Positions 34,142 through 44,095 are shown, numbered from the stretch's first letter. The stretch is DNA of 64,000 nt from Bacteroidota bacterium (GCA_021155905.1 JAJNBG010000011.1:62001-126000); one strand, 5' to 3'. Made by a program: numbers and translations. The notes: a model not told the origin generated them from the letters alone.

Positions 34142-34302
34142 GTTATTATAATTATATACTTAAGACAAAGATACATAAGAATCTAATGTATCGTTCTATT
34201 ATGCTTATTTTTATCCTTAAATTATTGATTTTGAGTGCTATAATTTTTATTAGAGTTTATTAATTGATATTAACGGTGCTTAATTGAAAGGCTCAAATTC
34301 CG

Positions 34303-34310
34303 TAACTTTA
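34303..34310 (+). promoter_or_regulatory. -7-like element TAACTTTA
   Basis: One mismatch to TAnnTTTG, ending 5 nt before the ATG at 34316. Confidence 0.4.
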
Positions 34311-34315
34311 AACCT

Positions 34316-34867
34316 ATGACTGAAGAAATTGTTTTAAGGGAAGCGACTTTTAGCCCACGGGTAAAGACCTACATCTTTTTTGTGGTGTTATTTGTTTTAT
34401 GTTCTACAATTATTGGTATTGTGTTGGTTCCATTCTGGATCTTTGGTTTAGGGCAATGGCTGAGTGGAAAGTATTTTAAAACCTTATCCTGTCAGATTAC
34501 CAATAAAAATTTACGGTTTTCAAAAGGCTTTATTGTTCATATTGAAAAAACAATTCCTGTGGAGAACATCCAGGACCTTTCATTTGTTGGCGGACCTGTG
34601 CTTCGATATTTTGGTTTAACTCTGATCAAAATTGAAACAGCCGGTGGCGGCGGCGGGCCCCATGCGCAAAACATGATGAGCATGTTAGGGATCAATGATG
34701 CGGAGAGTTTTAAAACTGAGATATTATTGCAACGTGAAAAAGTCATTAACCAAAAACATGGTTACGGTAGTGTTCCTGAAAAACATTCGCCTGCCATCGA
34801 TAACACGCAGCTTTTAACAGACATTAAAAACGAATTAATTGAAATTAAAAACGCTTTAAAGAAATAA
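34316..34867 (+). CDS. Bacterial PH-domain (bPH2/YdbS-like) membrane protein
   Basis: A 183-residue protein. Two hydrophobic segments near the N-terminus (YIFFVVLFVLCSTIIGIVLV and FWIFGLGQWL) precede a bacterial PH domain of the YdbS/DUF304 type: LSCQITNKNLRFSKGFIVHI, then KTIPVENIQDLSFVGGPV and YFGLTLIKIETAGG. The C-terminal tail is helical and charged. The role of these domains is not established; they may bind lipid or proteins at the inner membrane. It is divergent from the PadR operon. A palindromic element follows the stop. Confidence 0.85.
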   Translation: MTEEIVLREATFSPRVKTYIFFVVLFVLCSTIIGIVLVPFWIFGLGQWLSGKYFKTLSCQITNKNLRFSKGFIVHIEKTIPVENIQDLSFVGGPVLRYFGLTLIKIETAGGGGGPHAQNMMSMLGINDAESFKTEILLQREKVINQKHGYGSVPEKHSPAIDNTQLLTDIKNELIEIKNALKK

Positions 34868-34873
34868 CATTAA

Positions 34874-34912
34874 CACACTTCGTCCCGATAGCTATCGGGA
34901 CCGCTCAGTGTG
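34874..34912. repeat. Nested palindromic intergenic element
   Basis: An 18-nt perfect palindrome TCCCGATAGCTATCGGGA (34883-34900) sits inside an outer inverted repeat CACACT...AGTGTG. No T-run follows. Its core TAGCTATCGG recurs at 56901-56910, so it is probably a dispersed intergenic repeat of this genome. Confidence 0.75.
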
Positions 34913-34949
34913 ACAAAATTTATCACTCAACCCTCATAACAGAATATAC

Positions 34950-37900
34950 ATGTTCCTCATATTTGATACCGAAACAACGGGTTTACCCCGTAACTATAAT
35001 GCCCCTTTAACAGATTCTGATAACTGGCCGCGTATGGTTCAGGTTGCCTGGCAATTACATGATGCTAAAGGAAACCTGATTAGCTGCAATTCCATTATCA
35101 TTAAGCCGGAAGGGTATACCATTCCTTTTAACGCGGTTCAGATTCATGGTATCACCAATGAGCGTGCTAACGAGGAAGGCCAGGACTTAAAAGCAGTTTT
35201 ACAGAAATTTGTAGAGATTGTGAAGCAATCACAGTATCTATGCGGTCACAATATCGAGTTCGACAATAATATCATTGGTGCTGAATTGCTGCGTTGTGGA
35301 TTAGAGAACGTATTAGCGGGAAAACCATTCATTGATACCAAGAATGATCAGACTACAGAATATTGTGCAATACCTGGCGGACGTGGCGGTAAATTCAAAT
35401 GGCCCACTCTAACGGAATTATATTCAAAATTATTTAATGATAAGTTTGAAGAGGCACATAATGCCGCTTTTGACGTTTTAGCTACGGGTAAAGTTTTCTT
35501 TGAAATTATCAAAAGAGGCATTACCAAAGTAGCAGAAGTACCCTCCACAGAATTGGTCACGGTTAACTACCAGGCACCTGATTTAACTGAATTATATAAA
35601 CATGAGCAAGCCTGGAAGGCACGGAAGAGCCAGAAAGCAGGAGCCACTGGGCAGAAGCCGGATGTTTCTGTCAGTTCGGGCGTAGTTGGGAATCTGAAAT
35701 TTTCTCACCTGCACAATCATACACAATTTTCCGTTCTTCAATCTACCAGCGATGTAAAAGAATTGGTTAAAAAAGCGGTGTTTTATGATATGCCGGCTGT
35801 TGCTTTAACAGATCACGGAAACATGTATGGTGCGTTTTTATTCTGGCAGGCCATTGATAAACACAATAAGGGCGTCAAGGATCATAACGCATTAATTACC
35901 AAAGGTGAAAAAGAAGGTGATCCTCAAAATGAATTAAAATGCATCATTGGTTGTGAATTATTTATCTGCAAGGATCATAAAGATAAAACCAAACAGGACA
36001 ACGGATACACTCAAGTATTCATTGCAAAGAACAGGGCAGGGTATCAGAATTTATCCAAGTTAAGTTCGGTTGGTTTAATTGATGGGGCTTATTATGTGCC
36101 TCGTATCGATAAGAATTTATTATTGCAATACAAAGACGGATTGATTGCAACGACGGGTTCTCTTTCGGCAGAAATTCCCTCCTTGATTTTAAATGTAGGT
36201 GAAGAACAGGCAGAAGAAGCATTTGTTTGGTATAAGGAGTTATTCGGAGATGACTTTTATGTGGAGTTAAATCGCCATGATCTGCAGGAAGAAAACCATG
36301 TGAATGATGTGTTGTTAAGATTCGCAGCTAAGTATAACGTGAAATATTTTGCTGCCAACAGTAATTATTATTTGGATAAGAACGGATTTGATGCGCATGA
36401 TATTTTATTGTGCGTGAAAGACGGCGAGAAGAAATCCACACCTGTTGGCCGCGGAAGAGGCTTTAGATATGGATTGCAAAACAAAGAATTCTATTTTAAA
36501 TCTCCGAAAGAGATGATTGAATTGTTTGCAGACATGCCGGAGGCGATTGAAATGACCAATGAAATTGTTTCAAAGATCGAACAGTATAAGTTAGGCCGTG
36601 ATATTTTATTACCAAAGTTTGAAATCGCACAGAAATTTATTGCTACCAATGAAAATGAAATCGGAGAATCTCATCAACGAATTGTTGCCTTAAAGGAAAA
36701 AGGTTGGGCAGAGAAGAATTTATCGCCTGAAGCCATTGAGGTGCAGAAAGCAGAGATGCGGGTAATTGCAGAGCAGTTCATTTACATGTCACATTTAACC
36801 TGGCAGGGCGCGCATAAGCGTTATCCTGATATGACTCCCGAAATTAAAGAGCGGATCAGTTTTGAGTTAGCAACCATCGAGAGAATGGGTTATCCGGGAT
36901 ACTTTTTAATTGTAGCCGATTTCATTTCCAAAGCCCGTGAAATGGGAGTGGCTGTTGGTCCGGGTCGTGGTTCCGCGGCGGGATCTGCTATCGCGTATTG
37001 TTTGTGGATCACCAACGTGGATCCAATTAAGTTCGATCTCCTCTTTGAGCGTTTCTTGAATCCGGATCGTATCAGTATGCCCGATATCGATATTGACTTT
37101 GATGATGAAGGCCGTGATAAAGTGATTGATTATGTAATTAATAAATACGGATTTAACCAGGTTGCACAAATTATCACCTATGGTACCATGGGAGGCAAAT
37201 CCGCTATCCGTGATACTGCCAGGGTATTGGATTTACCATTGCCGGACGCTGACCGTTTGGCAAAAGCGTTTCCGGATAGTTTGGATGCGAAGTTAAAAGC
37301 CCTTTTAAAACCGGGAGGCATTGATCAGAAATATTTAGATAAGATAAAAGATAAGCGGGAAGTTATTGAACAATCTCATAATTTCAGAAAACTATCAGAA
37401 GAAAAAACACAGGAAGCTGATGTACTGAAGCAGGCTTACGAACTGGAAGGTTGTTTGCGTAACACAGGAATTCATGCCTGCGGGGTGATTATCACGCCGG
37501 ATGACATGGTGAAATTTGTTCCTGTTACCAAAGCAAAGGACAGTGATATGCTCGTGACCCAGTTTGATAACTCGGTCGCGGAGAGCGCCGGGCTTTTAAA
37601 GATGGACTTTCTTGGTTTAAGAACCCTGACCATCATTAAAGATGCTGTCGCCTATATTAAACAAAATCATGGGATTGAAATTGATATTGATGCGATTGAT
37701 CTCGAGGATAAAAAAACTTACGAATTATTTCAGCGCGGTGAAACGAATGGTGTGTTTCAGTATGAGAGCGCCGGTATGCAAAAATCATTGAAAGATCTGA
37801 AGCCGGATACATTTAATGATTTGATTGCAATGAATGCCTTGTATCGTCCGGGACCAATTGCCTACATTCCAAATTATATTAACCGTAAGCACGGTAAAGA

Positions 37901-39419
37901 GCCTGTGACCTTTGATTTGGAGGGGATGGACGAATACCTGGGAGAAACCTATGGTATTACTGTTTACCAGGAACAGGTAATGCGTTTGTCTCAGAAACTG
38001 GCAAACTTTACCAAAGGTGATGCAGATACTCTGCGTAAGGCCATGGGAAAAAAAGACAGGGCCACGCTGGATAAAATGAAAGGCAAGTTCATTGATAATT
38101 GCAAAGCCAATAATCATGATCCTGTTGTCGCGGAAAAAGTGTGGAAGGATTGGGAAGCATTTGCGAGTTACGCTTTCAATAAATCCCATTCAACCTGTTA
38201 CGCTTATGTAGCGTTTCAAACGGCTTATATCAAAGCGCATTATCCTTCTGAGTTCATGGCTTCTGTATTGAACCATGCCGGCAGTATTGATGCTATTTCC
38301 TTTTTAATGGAAGAATGTAAGCGTATGGGTGTGAAAGTACTTGGTCCGGATATCAACGAAGGTTTTGCCAAGTTTGCGGTAATTCCGGGGGGTACCGATA
38401 TCCGTTTCGGGATGGGCGCGATTAAAGGAGTAGGTGAGAACACTGTTAATAATATTATTGAAGAAAGAAATACCAATGGAAAATTTACTTCTGTGTTTGA
38501 CCTGGCAAAACGTTTAGATAGTAAGAGCGTCAATAAAAAATCATTGGAAGGATTAGCATTAGCCGGTGGCTTTGATAGCTTTGAAGGAATTCATCGCGCT
38601 ATGTTTTTTACAGCTGACTTAATGGACGGAACGACTTTAATTGATCGCATGATCAAATATAGTAACCAGATGAGTTTGGGTAATGATACATCGCAGGCAA
38701 GTTTGTTTGGCGGAGATGATTCGATCGAGATCACGGAGCCTCAATTGCCAAATAAAATAGAGCCCTGGGGGAAACTGGAAGAACTGGCGAGAGAAAAAGA
38801 AGTGGTAGGGTTCTTTATTTCCGGACATCCTTTGGATCCTTATAAATTAATTATCGAACATAAATGTAATGCCAACTGCGCCCAGTTAAAAGCAGGCCTT
38901 GAACCCTTTAAAGGAAAGGATGTGACCTTTGGAGGTGTGATAACAGGCTTTGAAAACAGAACCAGCAAGACGGGTAATGCTTTCGGGAAACTGATCATCG
39001 AAGATTACCATGGTTCAGTAGAGCTTATGTTGTTCGGGAAAGACTTTGTAGAGTATAGCAAATTTATGGTAAGCCCCTTATTTGTATATGTGAAAGCAAA
39101 GGTGCAGGAACGTTATAACCAGCCGGGCAGCCTGGAATTAAAAATTCAAAAGATTGAGTTGCTGGAAACAGTGAAAGAAAATATTTTTTCTTCCATGAAA
39201 CTGAAACTGGACATTAATGCATTGAATGATGAATTGATCGCTAACATAGAATCTATTTTTAATCTGTCACAGGGAAAATGCAGCGTGGAATTTTTTGTAG
39301 AGGATGTTGCGGAAAATATCAGTGTGAAATTATTTTCCAAATCTCAAAAAATTGCAGTGAGCACCGAGTTAATGAATGAGTTAGATAAGATCGGAAGCCT
39401 CACTTACGAATTGAATTAG
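34950..39419 (+). CDS. dnaE: DNA polymerase III alpha subunit with fused N-terminal 3'-5' exonuclease
   Basis: A replicative polymerase of 1489 residues, longer than the usual DnaE (about 1160). Residues 1-190 are a DEDDh exonuclease: Asp6/Glu8 in FDTETTG, then HNIEFDNN and EEAHNAAFDVLAT. The PHP domain starts near His253 (HLHNH) with TDHGNMYG, although its later motif AANSNYYLD departs from the active-site consensus. The polymerase core has GPGRGSAAGSAI and the catalytic Asp triad in PDIDIDFDD (from residue 711). Helix-hairpin-helix and OB domains (VTFGGVITGFENRTSKTG) end the protein. The fused proofreading domain is typical of Bacteroidetes and takes the place of a separate epsilon subunit. 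Confidence 0.96.
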   Translation: MFLIFDTETTGLPRNYNAPLTDSDNWPRMVQVAWQLHDAKGNLISCNSIIIKPEGYTIPFNAVQIHGITNERANEEGQDLKAVLQKFVEIVKQSQYLCGHNIEFDNNIIGAELLRCGLENVLAGKPFIDTKNDQTTEYCAIPGGRGGKFKWPTLTELYSKLFNDKFEEAHNAAFDVLATGKVFFEIIKRGITKVAEVPSTELVTVNYQAPDLTELYKHEQAWKARKSQKAGATGQKPDVSVSSGVVGNLKFSHLHNHTQFSVLQSTSDVKELVKKAVFYDMPAVALTDHGNMYGAFLFWQAIDKHNKGVKDHNALITKGEKEGDPQNELKCIIGCELFICKDHKDKTKQDNGYTQVFIAKNRAGYQNLSKLSSVGLIDGAYYVPRIDKNLLLQYKDGLIATTGSLSAEIPSLILNVGEEQAEEAFVWYKELFGDDFYVELNRHDLQEENHVNDVLLRFAAKYNVKYFAANSNYYLDKNGFDAHDILLCVKDGEKKSTPVGRGRGFRYGLQNKEFYFKSPKEMIELFADMPEAIEMTNEIVSKIEQYKLGRDILLPKFEIAQKFIATNENEIGESHQRIVALKEKGWAEKNLSPEAIEVQKAEMRVIAEQFIYMSHLTWQGAHKRYPDMTPEIKERISFELATIERMGYPGYFLIVADFISKAREMGVAVGPGRGSAAGSAIAYCLWITNVDPIKFDLLFERFLNPDRISMPDIDIDFDDEGRDKVIDYVINKYGFNQVAQIITYGTMGGKSAIRDTARVLDLPLPDADRLAKAFPDSLDAKLKALLKPGGIDQKYLDKIKDKREVIEQSHNFRKLSEEKTQEADVLKQAYELEGCLRNTGIHACGVIITPDDMVKFVPVTKAKDSDMLVTQFDNSVAESAGLLKMDFLGLRTLTIIKDAVAYIKQNHGIEIDIDAIDLEDKKTYELFQRGETNGVFQYESAGMQKSLKDLKPDTFNDLIAMNALYRPGPIAYIPNYINRKHGKEPVTFDLEGMDEYLGETYGITVYQEQVMRLSQKLANFTKGDADTLRKAMGKKDRATLDKMKGKFIDNCKANNHDPVVAEKVWKDWEAFASYAFNKSHSTCYAYVAFQTAYIKAHYPSEFMASVLNHAGSIDAISFLMEECKRMGVKVLGPDINEGFAKFAVIPGGTDIRFGMGAIKGVGENTVNNIIEERNTNGKFTSVFDLAKRLDSKSVNKKSLEGLALAGGFDSFEGIHRAMFFTADLMDGTTLIDRMIKYSNQMSLGNDTSQASLFGGDDSIEITEPQLPNKIEPWGKLEELAREKEVVGFFISGHPLDPYKLIIEHKCNANCAQLKAGLEPFKGKDVTFGGVITGFENRTSKTGNAFGKLIIEDYHGSVELMLFGKDFVEYSKFMVSPLFVYVKAKVQERYNQPGSLELKIQKIELLETVKENIFSSMKLKLDINALNDELIANIESIFNLSQGKCSVEFFVEDVAENISVKLFSKSQKIAVSTELMNELDKIGSLTYELN

Positions 39420-39661
39420 CATTTATACTCTAATGCCGGCTGGAATAAAATAGATATAAAGTGAATTCTTTTTTTTAATGTTTAAAAACTTTTTTGCTTT
39501 TCGTTTTGCTTTTTATTTGATACTGAGTTCTAAGCACTTATAGATAACAAAATTCGATGACTTGCACTATTCTATATATGATGTTACATTTTTCAAAGAT
39601 ATATTCGGTGAATGTTGAAAAAAGCAAGCCGAAAAGGTTTTAAAAATTAACAAACTCCCGT

Positions 39662-39669
39662 TATTTTTG
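39662..39669 (+). promoter_or_regulatory. -7 element TATTTTTG
   Basis: An exact TAnnTTTG match, 40 nt upstream of the small coiled-coil gene. It is the only promoter-like signal I see in the 290-bp gap after dnaE; the rest of that gap is A/T-rich without recognisable structure. Confidence 0.55.
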
Positions 39670-39709
39670 TAGTGCATATTATAGGGCTTATTTCATAATA
39701 TCCAGTGCC

Positions 39710-39919
39710 ATGTCAATAAAAGAGAAAATAGAATTATTAAACAAAGAAATCAATGAAAAGATTTCTAATTTAAAATCTGTGAAAGCGGAGTGCGAAAGCG
39801 AAGAAACTATTAACGGAGAGTTAAGTTCTGAAACTTTTGCTAAAAAGAAATTGATTGAATCTGAGTGGAAGAAGTCTATAAGCAAGTATAACGAACTGCA
39901 GGGGAGTATCAGGAAATAG
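39710..39919 (+). CDS. Small coiled-coil protein of unknown function
   Basis: A 69-residue highly charged protein (MSIKEKIELLNKEINEKI, then KSVKAECESEETINGELSS). Heptad-like spacing predicts a helical hairpin or coiled coil. It has no signal peptide. A -7 box 40 nt upstream supports expression. A 90-codon open frame on the opposite strand overlaps it but has no such support. I do not recognise a family. The neighbours are dnaE upstream and a convergent osmC. Confidence 0.6.
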   Translation: MSIKEKIELLNKEINEKISNLKSVKAECESEETINGELSSETFAKKKLIESEWKKSISKYNELQGSIRK

Positions 39920-39978
39920 TTTATGTCATGATCGGGAAAAAATTCTCCCCGCTGATGCAATGCCTTTAAGAAAATTAG

Positions 39979-40395
39979 TTAAGGATTAAATTTAGCCTCA
40001 GAAGTTACACGCACATTTAACGCTTTCGAAACAATACAGTTTTTTGCAGCATCTTTGGTGATGGATTCAAAGCTTTCAGCATCCAATCCGTCTGCACCTC
40101 CTGAAATAATCAAGTGAATAGCAGTTATAACACCCCCTTCGAAATTCAGAATGGCGTCTGTATCTAATGCTTTAGGAATAAATCCTTTCTCGGTTATCTT
40201 CGCGCCTACATACATTGTAAAGCAACCGGCACTGGCTGCAGCAATTAATTCCTCCGGGTTGGTACCCTTCTGACCTTCTTCAAAACGAGCACTAAAGTTA
40301 TAGTTGGTATTGTTTAGTATACCGCTTTGGGTGGATAAAGTTCCTTTTCCTTCTTTCAGAGTTCCTTCCCAGTGAGCCTTTGCTGTTCTTTTCAT
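39979..40395 (-). CDS. OsmC-family peroxiredoxin
   Basis: A 138-residue thiol peroxidase of the OsmC/Ohr family that detoxifies peroxides in the cytoplasm. The two redox cysteines are in AASAGCFTMY and AKNCIVSKAL. NFSARFEEGQKGTNPEELI holds the conserved Arg and the Asn-Pro-Glu-Glu segment. The length and the order HWEGTLKEGKG onward match the OsmC rather than the Ohr branch. It starts 6 nt after an unknown exported-protein gene, so the two are probably one transcript. Confidence 0.94.
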   Translation of the reverse strand: MKRTAKAHWEGTLKEGKGTLSTQSGILNNTNYNFSARFEEGQKGTNPEELIAAASAGCFTMYVGAKITEKGFIPKALDTDAILNFEGGVITAIHLIISGGADGLDAESFESITKDAAKNCIVSKALNVRVTSEAKFNP

Positions 40396-40401
40396 AATGC
40401 T

Positions 40402-41895
40402 TTATAATGAGTTTGTTTTTAATTCATAACCGGTATTACCAATATTAGTCAAAAAACTGACATAAGACGTTACACCTGTAAAATAAATATTTACATTTTG
40501 TCCTTGTTCTGATTTTAAAATGGGTTTGCTTTCAAGGTTCTTTTTGCCCATAAATATATAGTGGTATGTTTTTTTTGAGGACACAATATCCGTTTTTTTG
40601 AGAATATAGAATGCGTTATTTAAACTGTCTAAACCTGTTTTTATAACTACATTATTCATGGGCTTTTTATATTTAAATTTATCATATTCGCCGATATCGT
40701 TTAAAATAAATTTACCGTATGTGTCACCTTTTGCAAGACTTGTAAAATGAGGCACGGCCTTAGTGCTGATGGTGAAAATGGAACGCACTATTTCATAATC
40801 TACGTCATTTGGTACGATATTAAATTGCCAGGAACTATAGTATGTGAATACATTTGGCAAGGACTGTTCGTACATATCTGACCATACAGCATAGCTTCCA
40901 TCTTTCTTTTTATCAAACTCTCTTATTTTTAAATGAAAGGATTGGAGAATAGTTCCGGCTTTAGTCTGTACAGGCATCGGAAAAGCTTTTTCCACTCTTG
41001 AAACAACATCCCCTGTACTGTCTATGATTACTAAAAAAAGTTTATGGTTCTTGGATTGATTGGTAAAATTTGATGTTCTATTGTTAAAGTCAATCATATT
41101 AGCCTCGTAAATACTCCCGATGACATCAACGCTCTTGTTTTTTTTATCAATATTCACATTGGACATCAGGAAGTGACGGGAGTCACCTTTAGCGCTTAAT
41201 TTAGTCCCCCTGATTACCTCGCCTGTATTCGCATTGATCCGTAAAATCCATTGGCCTTTTTTTAGCCCATCGTACACATGCGCATATACCATTACCAGAT
41301 TGGAGTCGGCATAAATGATGGATGCCCTGTAGATATATTTTCGCTCAAAAGCAAATTGCCATTTGTATTCATATTCAAATGGTTTATTCATGTCTTTGAC
41401 ATGATACCTGGAAAGGTAGAATTGTTTTCCGGATGTATCAGATGATGTCCTGATGATGTAGAGGCCATCTTTAAAGGCATATTTTTCATCATCAAACACA
41501 GATAAGGCATTGATGTGATTGGCATCATAATTTTGCGCTGATCCTATTTGACGGAGGGAATCGTTCACTCTTAACAGACTTACTTCGTTTTTCTGATTGG
41601 CTAACTGAAAATAAAAATTTAAAACGTTATGTAATGTATCAACCGAGATCTCCAGGTAATCTGAGGGTGAATGTTTTCCAAGATTAAAATGAACAGTATC
41701 TTTTAGTTGAAGTTTCTCATCGTAAGAAATACATTGAAACAGAAGCTCAGAATTTGCCTGCTGATATCCATAAACGTAGATTAAATGATGGAATCGTAAG
41801 GCTTTAGCGGATAACATTTGCTGATTTACAGTTTGAGCCATAAATAAGGCCGGAAAGCCTAATATCAGTAAGATGATGTGTAATTTTTTACCCAT
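40402..41895 (-). CDS. Exported protein of unknown function
   Basis: A 497-residue protein starting at the ATG at 41895, which gives the signal peptide MGKKLHIILLILGFPALFMAQ. A TTG at 41904 lies inside the promoter box and is rejected. The mature part is rich in Tyr, Asp and Ser with recurring strand-turn patterns (SYDEKLQLKDTVHFNLG; ILRINANTGEVIRGTKLS), which suggests a beta-propeller. It has no sorting domain, lipobox or catalytic motif that I recognise. It is probably periplasmic or outer-membrane associated. osmC follows 6 nt downstream. Confidence 0.8.
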   Translation of the reverse strand: MGKKLHIILLILGFPALFMAQTVNQQMLSAKALRFHHLIYVYGYQQANSELLFQCISYDEKLQLKDTVHFNLGKHSPSDYLEISVDTLHNVLNFYFQLANQKNEVSLLRVNDSLRQIGSAQNYDANHINALSVFDDEKYAFKDGLYIIRTSSDTSGKQFYLSRYHVKDMNKPFEYEYKWQFAFERKYIYRASIIYADSNLVMVYAHVYDGLKKGQWILRINANTGEVIRGTKLSAKGDSRHFLMSNVNIDKKNKSVDVIGSIYEANMIDFNNRTSNFTNQSKNHKLFLVIIDSTGDVVSRVEKAFPMPVQTKAGTILQSFHLKIREFDKKKDGSYAVWSDMYEQSLPNVFTYYSSWQFNIVPNDVDYEIVRSIFTISTKAVPHFTSLAKGDTYGKFILNDIGEYDKFKYKKPMNNVVIKTGLDSLNNAFYILKKTDIVSSKKTYHYIFMGKKNLESKPILKSEQGQNVNIYFTGVTSYVSFLTNIGNTGYELKTNSL

Positions 41896-41901
41896 TATGT
41901 A

Positions 41902-41909
41902 CAAATATA
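41902..41909 (-). promoter_or_regulatory. -7 element TATATTTG
   Basis: An exact TAnnTTTG match on the minus strand, ending 6 nt before the ATG at 41895. Confidence 0.6.
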
Positions 41910-41990
41910 ACCATTAAAAAAAGAAAGGAAAAAAGCGTTTGCAAATGCCTGTTTTTAAGCTTATTCTTGTAGACTAAAAATTAAAATCAA

Positions 41991-44078
41991 ATGACAACTA
42001 AATTGTTAATACTTCCTGTTTCAGCCGTAATCTTGTTCAGTGCCTATAAAACAAATCAGTTTGTGCAAAACAGTAAAACTCCTGTATCTAAAAATAATCC
42101 GGGAATGACGGATCATCCTAAATTTGACTACATCAGTGAACAATTTGCTGACCTGAGAATTCTACGTTACGAGATTCCCGGATTCGATCAGTTATCGCTA
42201 CAGCAAAAAGAGCTTTTGTATTATCTTTCTGAAGCAGCGTTATGCGGCCGCGATATTACCTGGGATCAAAATTACAAGTATAATTTGACCATTCGTAAAA
42301 CAATAGATGCTATTATTGAAAATTATAAGGGCGATGTAAATTCTGCAGATTATAAAAATTTCATGGTTTATGCAAAACGTGTTTGGTTCAGTCGCGGCAT
42401 TCATCACCATTATGGTAGTGAAAAGTTTTTTCCGGAGTGTTCCCAGGAATTTTTCATGAAATTAATACTGGCAGCAGATAGCAAATCATTGCCATTGAAA
42501 TCGGGCGAATCGGTTAAGGATTTTTCTGCTCGTATTTTGCCAATTATTTATGACCCAAAAATTGCTCCTAAGAAAGTAAGTTTAGATGCCTCCAAGGATT
42601 TAATCACAAGTTCATCTATAAATTTTTATGAGGGTGTTAATCAACAGGAAGCTATTGACTTTTATGAAAAAATGGTCGATAAAACAAGTAAAACTCCTGT
42701 CATGATTGGTTTGAATAGCAAGCTGGTTAAAGAAAACGGTGTCATTAAAGAAAAAACCTGGAAGGTTGGTGGTATGTATACACAGGCTATTGAAAAAATT
42801 GTGTACTGGTTAGAAAAAGCGATTACAGTGGCGGAGAATCCGGCGCAGAAGTTAGCTTTGGAAAAATTGGTGACATTTTATAAAACAGGTTCTTTGAAAG
42901 ATTTTGACGACTATAATATTGCCTGGGTAAAAGACACAGAGAGTGCCATTGATGTGACCAATGGATTTATTGAGGTATACGAAGATCCGTTAGGTAAAAA
43001 AGGATCATTTGAATCAGTTGTCTCTGTGAAAGATTTTGAAGCTTCAAAGCGTATTGCAATGATAGGAGCTAATGCCCAATGGTTCGAAGATAATTCGACA
43101 TTATTTCCTGAACATAAGAAGAAAAATGTAAAAGGAATTTCTGCTAAAGTAATCAATGCAGTTATGGAAAGTGGAGATGCTGCGCCTTCCACACCGATTG
43201 GTATTAATCTTCCAAACAATGAGTGGATCAGGGAGACGCATGGTTCTAAGTCAGTGAACCTTGGTAATATTGTAGAGGCATATGATAAAGCAGCCGGTGG
43301 AAGTGTAGTAAATGAATTCTATTACACGGACGCTATAAAGAAAAACGTTTTGGCATACGCAGGCCTGGCAGACAAACTACATACAGACATGCATGAGGTA
43401 ATTGGGCATGCGAGTGGACAGATTGAACCGGGTGTTGGGCAGCCACATGAAACTTTAAAAAACTATGCGTCGGCCCTGGAAGAAGGACGTGCGGATTTGG
43501 TTGCGTTGTATTATTTAATGGATCAGAAATTAGTTGACCTTGGCGTAATGCCATCTTTGGATTACGGAAAGGCTTCTTACGATGAATACATCACCAAAGG
43601 ATTAATGGTTCAATTATCGAGATTAAAACTAGGAGATAACATCGAAGAAGCGCATATGCGAAATCGTCAGATGATTGCTGCCTGGGCTTTTGAAAAAGGA
43701 AAAAAAGATAACGTGATCGAGAAGAAAACGGAGAAAGGAAAAACATTTTTCGTAATTAACGATTATTCGAAGCTTCGCGTTTTATTCGGTGAATTATTAA
43801 GAGAGATTCAACGCATTAAATCCCAGGGTGATTACAAGGCAGGTAAGGATTTAATTGAAAATTATGGCGTGAAAGTGGATCAGACTTTACATAAAGAAGT
43901 ATTGGATCGCTATAAGAAATTAGCTATGGCTCCTTACCAGGGATTCATCCAGCCTAAACTTACTCCTGTTATGAAAGACGGGAAAATTGCCGATGTTAAA
44001 GTAGAGTATCCCAACAGCTTTACAAATCAAATGTTGGAATACAGCAAAAATTACAGCTTTTTACCGGCTGAAAATTAA
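41991..44078 (+). CDS. Dipeptidyl peptidase III (M49), exported
   Basis: A zinc exopeptidase that removes dipeptides from peptide N-termini. It has 695 residues. The zinc motif HEVIGH spans residues 468-473 (MHEVIGHASGQIEPG), and the second motif EEGRAD (third zinc ligand Glu498) replaces the usual EECRAD. An N-terminal hydrophobic stretch (LLILPVSAVILFSAY) suggests export or membrane anchoring; there is no lipobox Cys. The catalytic part begins around KFDYISEQFADLRILRYEIPG. A weak -7-like box (TATTCTTG) lies 21 nt upstream. It is a single-gene unit with its own terminator, probably for periplasmic peptide use. Confidence 0.93.
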   Translation: MTTKLLILPVSAVILFSAYKTNQFVQNSKTPVSKNNPGMTDHPKFDYISEQFADLRILRYEIPGFDQLSLQQKELLYYLSEAALCGRDITWDQNYKYNLTIRKTIDAIIENYKGDVNSADYKNFMVYAKRVWFSRGIHHHYGSEKFFPECSQEFFMKLILAADSKSLPLKSGESVKDFSARILPIIYDPKIAPKKVSLDASKDLITSSSINFYEGVNQQEAIDFYEKMVDKTSKTPVMIGLNSKLVKENGVIKEKTWKVGGMYTQAIEKIVYWLEKAITVAENPAQKLALEKLVTFYKTGSLKDFDDYNIAWVKDTESAIDVTNGFIEVYEDPLGKKGSFESVVSVKDFEASKRIAMIGANAQWFEDNSTLFPEHKKKNVKGISAKVINAVMESGDAAPSTPIGINLPNNEWIRETHGSKSVNLGNIVEAYDKAAGGSVVNEFYYTDAIKKNVLAYAGLADKLHTDMHEVIGHASGQIEPGVGQPHETLKNYASALEEGRADLVALYYLMDQKLVDLGVMPSLDYGKASYDEYITKGLMVQLSRLKLGDNIEEAHMRNRQMIAAWAFEKGKKDNVIEKKTEKGKTFFVINDYSKLRVLFGELLREIQRIKSQGDYKAGKDLIENYGVKVDQTLHKEVLDRYKKLAMAPYQGFIQPKLTPVMKDGKIADVKVEYPNSFTNQMLEYSKNYSFLPAEN

Positions 44079-44095
44079 AGAAAACTGATTTTAAG

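Noticed and set aside
39688..39960. 90-codon minus-strand frame opposite the small coiled-coil gene
   Set aside because: The plus-strand frame has a -7 box and a coherent coiled-coil composition. The minus-strand product looks like its antisense shadow.
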